Origin: Taudactylus pleione
Lineage: Eukaryota > Chordata > Amphibia > Anura > Myobatrachidae
Assembly: GCA_031769625.1 (NCBI GenBank)
Contig: JAUIMM010000178.1
Location: forward strand, 28,414,001 to 28,478,000
Reading direction: 5' to 3'
Length of the DNA: 64,000 nt
Under the pieces are notes generated by a model. That model was not told the origin of the DNA. It saw only the letters and a list, made by a program, of their open reading frames with translations, and made no database searches. Numbering within the stretch: the stretch's first letter is position 1; each line of letters begins with the position of its first letter. This document shows, piece after piece, positions 58,501 through 64,000 of the stretch. The position numbers were made by a program, and so were the translations under genes.

Positions 58501-59393
58501 AGCAACTTTTTCATATATTGTCTTTTTCAATTTCGTAGTAAAATATATTAAAATATTTTGTAAATGGATAAACAAATTTTTGAAATGTTTTCTATATTTT
58601 GCGAGAACTGTAAATGTATATATGTATGTATAAATAGCTTTCTATATGCTGAACTTATTATTAATTAATGAGAAAATAGTGTTTTCAGTAAGTTAAATGT
58701 GACTGTTTATTAAGCATATACAGTTGACACATACACAATAGATAATCCAAAACTCTATACAATTGCACACAAATATCTGTGGATTATTTTTTGGTAAAAG
58801 ATAATGCTCAGATTTGTTGATGTTCCCACTGCGGAGCTAATGCAGAGGTGAACATACACCAGTTTGAGTAACATGTCTTGCTCAGAAAACATGCTCAGAA
58901 ACATGCTCAGAAAATGACCAAATGCAATATCAGGAATGCATGAAAATATCAACATTAACAAATGTAAAGGGATGTGTCAAGGTATTCTCATGTAGTCAAT
59001 GTCTACTAACAACATGTTAATGCAACATGTACAGTATGCCTATGAACATCAGTTGTAAACCAAGCTTTAACAGTATGCTACCCAGGAGAAGTATGCATCT
59101 TGAGATATTAAGAGTTTTGCATATGTTCAAAAATACACTATATTTCAGTGCATTTTACTTTAGAGTAAAGTACAAATATTTAGCATATAACTCTGCATCA
59201 CTGACTAAAACTGCAGGGGGACCCAACTGTCTATGTTCAGTTTTAGTTTTTTTAAAATTATTTTCTTCAAATGTACAGAACACGTTTGGCTGTGCTCTGT
59301 CTTATCACATTAAAGAGATTTCAGAATTTATGATGCTTTTATCTTAAAGACCCTTCTTGAAACTGAGATTATACTCATGAACTAATTCATGTC
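55600..59393. other. AT-rich DNA, no gene seen
   Basis: Longest stretch without an identified repeat. No frame has a recognisable domain, and the short frames (for example 55609-55869) lack motifs, codon-bias contrast or splice context that I could support. Confidence 0.5.
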
Positions 59394-59401
59394 TATATAT
59401 A

Positions 59402-60276
59402 CAGTGTTCTCCCCAGAATTTTTTTCGTGCTGGGTAGCATCAAGAAGTAGCTGGGTGGGGACCTATGCAATTATATGCGCGCTGGGAAAAGGGGTATCTC
59501 CCTTACCATTCCAGCCTGACAGGTCTCAGGCTGCTTCCCCACTGACTCTCAGTCAAAAGTGCCCATTATGCAGTGCCCCCTGTATTTGTGCCCTTTATAC
59601 AGTGCCCCCAGTATTTGTGCCCTTTATACAGTGCCTCCGGTAGTTTTCCCCTTTATACATTGCCCCCTGTAGTTTTCCCCTTTATACAGTGTCCCCTGTA
59701 GTTTTCCTGTTTATACATAGCCTCCTGTAGTTTTCATTTGCCATTATGCAGTGCTCCCAGGCTGAACTAGTGCCCCTATGCAGTGCCCTCAGGCTGAAGT
59801 AGTGCACCTATGCAATGCCTCCAGGCTGGTCCCTTATGCAATGCCCCAGGCTTAAATAGTGCCCCTAATGCAGTGTCACCAGACTGGCACCTTATGCAGT
59901 TCCCCCAGGCTTAAATAGTACCCCTTATGCAGTGCCCTGCGACTGGTCCCAGCCCCAAACTTACCTTAACATGCTCGGAGCTCGCGCTCCCACTCCCGCT
60001 GCCTCGCTCTGACTGGATCTAATAGATCCAGCAGGCGTGCAGGGCAGGCTCCTCACATCGAGGGTGATGTCATGACGTCATCCACGCACTGCATCACTGG
60101 GAATGCTTGCCTCTGAAGTGATTGGAGGCTTCTTTAGCCTCCGGTCGCTTTAGAGGCCAGCGTTCCACAGCAGGGGTCGATAAGGGTGACTGGAAATGCG
60201 GCGGGGGAAAGTGCCGGGTGGTAGGCTGTTTCTGCTGGGTGATGCGCTCGCAGAAAACAGCCTGGGGAGAACACTG
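59402..60276. mobile_element. Non-autonomous hAT element, 875 bp
   Basis: Exact 15-bp ends CAGTGTTCTCCCCAG and CTGGGGAGAACACTG. The insertion is in TA-rich DNA (TATATATA left, ATATATAT right), so the 8-bp TSD is compatible but ambiguous. Contains a minisatellite at 59571-59949 and a GC-rich right half. No transposase. Confidence 0.9.
59571..59949. repeat. Two-type minisatellite (29-bp and about 32-bp units)
   Basis: First part: about five units of CAGTGCCCCCTGTATTTGTG plus CCCTTTATA (29 bp). Second part: units such as CAGTGCCCTCAGGCTGAAGT plus AGTGCCCCTATG (about 32 bp, some shortened to 26). Both kinds begin CAGTGCCC. Confidence 0.85.
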
Positions 60277-60900
60277 ATATATATATATTATTATCAATAC
60301 TTTTTTAAACCCCCCAAAATGCTCCTTCAACATCATTGTTTCTAGTTTAGAAAAGTAAAATCAGTTACAATAAGGCAGAGAGCATTTTTAAAAAAAAATA
60401 AATGTCTCTTTATGGGTCAGAAAAGGTCTTGGTGGACACTATAAATATATTTTCTTTTCTACATCAGGCAGTTGGTTTCTTCAGACTGGAGCTAATATAC
60501 AAACCTGTAGAAAACAGTTCAGTTTGTGTTGTGGTTTTTCTGTATTATTATAAGGGCTAATCTGAGTTTTATAACCATTATAGTAGTTATCACCCCTACA
60601 GGGGGGGCAGCAATCATCTGACCACCAGAGATATCTACTGTATTTTATAACTCTCATCTTAATTTTCAACACAGTGCAGATTAAGATGTAGTGGATTTAT
60701 GGACTCCTGGACTATCATTTACTGTAATGAGGGGCAGCCATTCCTACGCACCAATGATTTACGTTCCCTTGCAATGTAATAGAAGGTGTTTTGTGGATGT
60801 TGGGTAAACTTAAACATTAATTATTGTTATTTGTTACAAACTGGTTTACTAATCTACGAAATATTTTTCATACTTGTTTGAAATAATACTAGCAACCACA

Positions 60901-60955
<55 letters not shown>
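60901..60955. repeat. ATT microsatellite
   Basis: About 18 consecutive ATT units. The following TATATTTATAAGGTGCCACA marks it as the tail of a minus-strand LINE-like 3' end. Confidence 0.92.
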
Positions 60956-60956
<1 letters not shown>

Positions 60957-61260
60957 CTATATTTATAAGGTGCCACAAAAGGTCTGCTGTGTCATACATG
61001 GGGGGTAAAAAGAGAACACATTATATAGTATTAAAAATGCATAGATAGCAACAAATACATACTTAATTTCAAAGTACAAAATTATATTGACCTATCAGCA
61101 GAACATAAAATTGCAATTCATTGACAACACAGTGAGAATCAGTTATAAGTAGCACTAAGTGCGATAGGCCAGTGCTTGGAACAAAGCAGGGATTATACAA
61201 ACAATGAAATAGATATACAGTGTTAAGAAGGGAAACACAAGGACAAAGGGTTAAATGTTA
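60901..61260 (-). mobile_element. LINE-like 3' end with ATT tail
   Basis: The sequence right of the microsatellite (AAGGTGCCACAAAAGGTCTG and onward) parallels 21300-21460. It is non-coding 3' UTR-type sequence. The right limit is approximate. Confidence 0.55.
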
Positions 61261-61489
61261 GAATAATAGTAAGGATTACATTCTGGTTCTCATTTTCAAA
61301 ACCATCAAAAGTTTTGCTCTAGTCAGTCCCTCCTCTCATGTCCCCACATATCTTCCTATATGTGCTCTTCATTCTGTCAAACAAATTATTTTATTATATT
61401 ATTTATTATCTTTATCTCTCAGTCCCAATAGCAAAGTTTATCATGAGCTACATCTATATTTTGAAATGGTGTCTTTATTTCTCTAATGC

Positions 61490-61769
61490 TAGGTACATAC
61501 TGACAGATAAATATATCTGCTGCCTGTTGGCCAGTGTGTACCCGTGATATGTCGGTGAACGTCGGCGTTCACCAACATATCTGTCCATCAGCAAGTGTGT
61601 ATGGGCAGTCTGCAGACCGCCCGTACACACAGCAGCAGCCATGAGGATAAGGGCGGGATATTCTCCTGCCCCCCAGCTGCCGGGACCCGAGAGCACAAGC
61701 AGATGATGGTCGTTCAGTGTGTATGACTCGATCTGCAGATATATCTGTCAGGTGGGCACCCACCTTTAG
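61490..61769. mobile_element. Inverted-repeat MITE, about 280 bp
   Basis: The left side has TACTGACAGATAAATATATC and the right side GCAGATATATCTGTCAGGTG in inverted orientation. Inner hairpins include CGGTGAACGTCGGCGTTCACC. The extreme ends (GCTAGGTACATACTG and CACCCACCTTTA) match less well, and no TSD was seen. Confidence 0.68.
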
Positions 61770-61779
61770 ACTCTCTAAA

Positions 61780-63265
61780 TTTGAATCCTTTTTATAGGCA
61801 TATTTCACCTCTAAGATACAGTGTTCTGTCATCAGTTTATCTCTAATTTTATTGAATTAATACCTACAGAACACAATTTTTCTTTGCATAATCTTTAATC
61901 CTGTAAATACTCCAGTATTAGTCCGAAAACATTATTTCTGTGCACAGAAAATCTCATCTTCATGGTTCATCCATTCAGTACCAGACACATTTACAGATTT
62001 ACAGTATTTGCTAACATGTAAACAGATCATTGCTCAAATCATGCACATGTGTAATTCATCATTTATTTTACCCCTCTTATTTTACTAACTCCTGCTTAAA
62101 GGTCCATCTGTACAATTGTCTTCTGCTACAGATACACTATTCCAATTCAATCTAGCTGTACCAGAATTGAAAATCAATGGAAAAGAGCATACTTATCACA
62201 GAACAATGTAATATGTCTATCATGCTTTGGTGGTATGTTAGAGGCCCTCAAAAACACAGTACTGTATAAAGATGCAGAATTAGCAAATGAGAGATATACG
62301 TGTATGCACAGTATTAGTAGCTTTATTATATATAAAACATTGTAGTTTTGCTTCATTAGTATGGTTGCTGTGGTAACCAGCATGTTCTCAATAAAGCATA
62401 TCTTATACTTCAGCCAACTTGTACTTCAGTAGGTGGGTCAGGGGCATTCAGTATTGGCATAAAGATGCAGTAAACCTTGCCCTTAGAGATGTATCAGATT
62501 TTAATGTACATATACCTTTATATAAAACATGCCATTTAGGAGGTGTATTTTTGAACATCCAAAAAAACAAGTCCAAATTTACAGGTTAATAATAACAGAT
62601 AATTTTTTTGTACATCAGACTTAATGTATTTGTAAATTTTAAGATACATGAAAATCAAACTACAGCAGAAATGTAAGTGTAGGGATGTAAATTGATTGTA
62701 TACAATTTTACTTTTTCAACACTACTGTAAATCAAACCCAATAGTTTTGCAATGCTGATAGATATCTGTTTAAGATAAATTGAATATTATTTGTACTTAG
62801 GCTTTTAGCTGATAAATTTATTTAGGCGATAACTAATTTAAGAAAATATATAAGTTGCTAAATATATTTAAAAATTAAAATTGTTTTTGTAAGGCTGTCT
62901 AATAATGTAAAATTTTACTTGAGTCATAAAAATCTGATTAATAATTATTAACTTAAAATACATTATTGTGTGTCCTTACTGTACTTTAGAAATTAATATA
63001 GTGAACTGCACTGTTGGTAAATGGATAAGCTGCTCTGTGAATAATGGATTCAATAATGATATGTAAAACAGAGTGCTTCTATGTAAATAATATACAGTAG
63101 ATTAAACATAGTAAAAATAAAGAACACATATTTCAAATAGAACCAAATAAAATAAGTATGGTTTAAACAATGTTTATAGTCTTTATAGACTAGTTGCTGT
63201 AACCAGATGTTGGTAACCAAGAGTTTCCATATTTGCCGGTATTAACGACTAATGTGGAGCATGCT
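61780..63265. other. AT-rich non-coding DNA, no gene seen
   Basis: Unique-looking AT-rich sequence, no domain-bearing frame. Confidence 0.55.
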
Positions 63266-63269
63266 GCCG

Positions 63270-63476
63270 ATGCCCGATGATGCTGGGTTTCTAGTTTGCA
63301 TTCTGTCTAACTATCCCTACTTCTACCTACCTTGTCTTCACTGTTTGTATCCTGGCTGGTAGCTTACTGTAATTTGTCTACCTTACATGTTTCTGCTTTA
63401 TGCATGCTTTATTTCAGTACTGTGCAGCCCTATAGAACTCTAATGCACATTACAAATAAGAAATAATAATAATAAT
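63270..63476 (+). mobile_element. Probable LINE-like 3' end with AAT tail, plus strand
   Basis: GC-moderate C/T-biased sequence ending CACATTACAAATAAGAAATA plus ATAATAATAAT, comparable with the end of the L2 element at 48597. It has no coding part. Confidence 0.5.
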
Positions 63477-64000
63477 CTAGCAGATTGGACTCATCATTCA
63501 TCGGGTCTCTCTCAGTTGCCTCACACATAAAGTACTGTCATCTTTCAGCTAATCCTCCTGGTACCACCGTGTTGCACCTTTTACTCCCCACTGTCCATTC
63601 ACTCTCCCCCCCACAGATTGGGAGCCATTAGTGGCTTTCTGTCATGTACTCCAACTCATACTGCACTTTCCAAAAATGGGAGATACCATAGCAGATTATT
63701 ATATAAATTATTACAATTTAGCTAATAGAAACATCCTCCATCTATGGTTTTCTGTATTTTTGTTACCAGTGTTTGTTTATATCCTTACTGTATAATGCTA
63801 CACATTACAAAAGCTGATGCTATAAGTAAAGATTATTCTACAAGCTTTATCCTAAAATGACAGGATCTAGGACTGATTCCAGAGAACGGTGTTTTGTGTA
63901 CTAAAATGTGAAAAATTTGTACATGTGCAACACACCAATGTTGGCTGGATTCAGTAAAAATCTCATTGACAAAAATTAATTATATAAAGGCCCTGAGGTA
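63477..64000. other. Non-coding DNA to window end
   Basis: No gene, array or terminal repeat identified. Confidence 0.5.

Overview
The window looks like 64 kb of gene-poor vertebrate nuclear DNA, most likely from a frog (anuran amphibian). The basis is the repeat content: an L1-type LINE, L2-type LINE 3' ends, a Gmr1-like Ty3/gypsy element, many short non-autonomous hAT and 3-bp-TSD (Harbinger-like) elements, very long fold-back repeats, and AT-rich unique DNA between them. The species assignment is inference. I found no bacterial operon, no rRNA, tRNA or CRISPR, and no convincing host protein-coding exon. Almost all long open frames lie in transposons or tandem repeats.

Layout. 1-643 is AT-rich unique DNA. 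660-7598 is a full-length L1-like retrotransposon on the minus strand, bounded by a perfect 16-bp target-site duplication (TSD; 644-659 and 7599-7614). It has a CpG-rich 5' UTR, an intact ORF1 (5383-6354) and a damaged ORF2 (about 1067-4716). 8985-11440 is a cluster of small DNA elements, including a hAT inserted into the terminal repeat of another MITE. 13585-15700 holds a CpG-rich multi-hairpin MITE and a 1.5-kb fold-back element. 17756-20152 has a second telomere-like MITE, a small hAT and a second multi-hairpin MITE. 20722-23610 is a hAT-type element carrying a 31-bp minisatellite and a second hAT nested inside it. 25775-27140 is a 55-bp minisatellite split by an L2 LINE 3' end. 32030-35110 is a very large fold-back with a 40-bp minisatellite at its centre. 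35813-47803 carries further hAT and MITE insertions, among them a 2.4-kb hAT filled by a 23-bp minisatellite. 47915-48597 is another L2 3' end. 48950-52000 is the corpse of a Ty3/gypsy-type retrotransposon whose domains run zinc knuckle, protease, integrase, RT, RNase H. That order is diagnostic of the Gmr1-like group. The remainder is unique AT-rich DNA with MITEs at 52734, 55388, 59402 and 61490.

How the parts work together. Only the L1 could have encoded its own mobility (ORF1 RNA-binding protein plus ORF2 endonuclease/RT), and its ORF2 is now broken. The hAT and Harbinger-like elements have no transposase here and must have been moved in trans. Nesting gives a relative chronology. The most notable signals are compensatory (paired) substitutions in the hairpin stems of the CpG-rich MITE family, the Gmr1-like domain order, and the repeated association of non-autonomous DNA transposons or fold-backs with internal minisatellites. 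All coordinates for terminal repeats and TSDs were read by eye.
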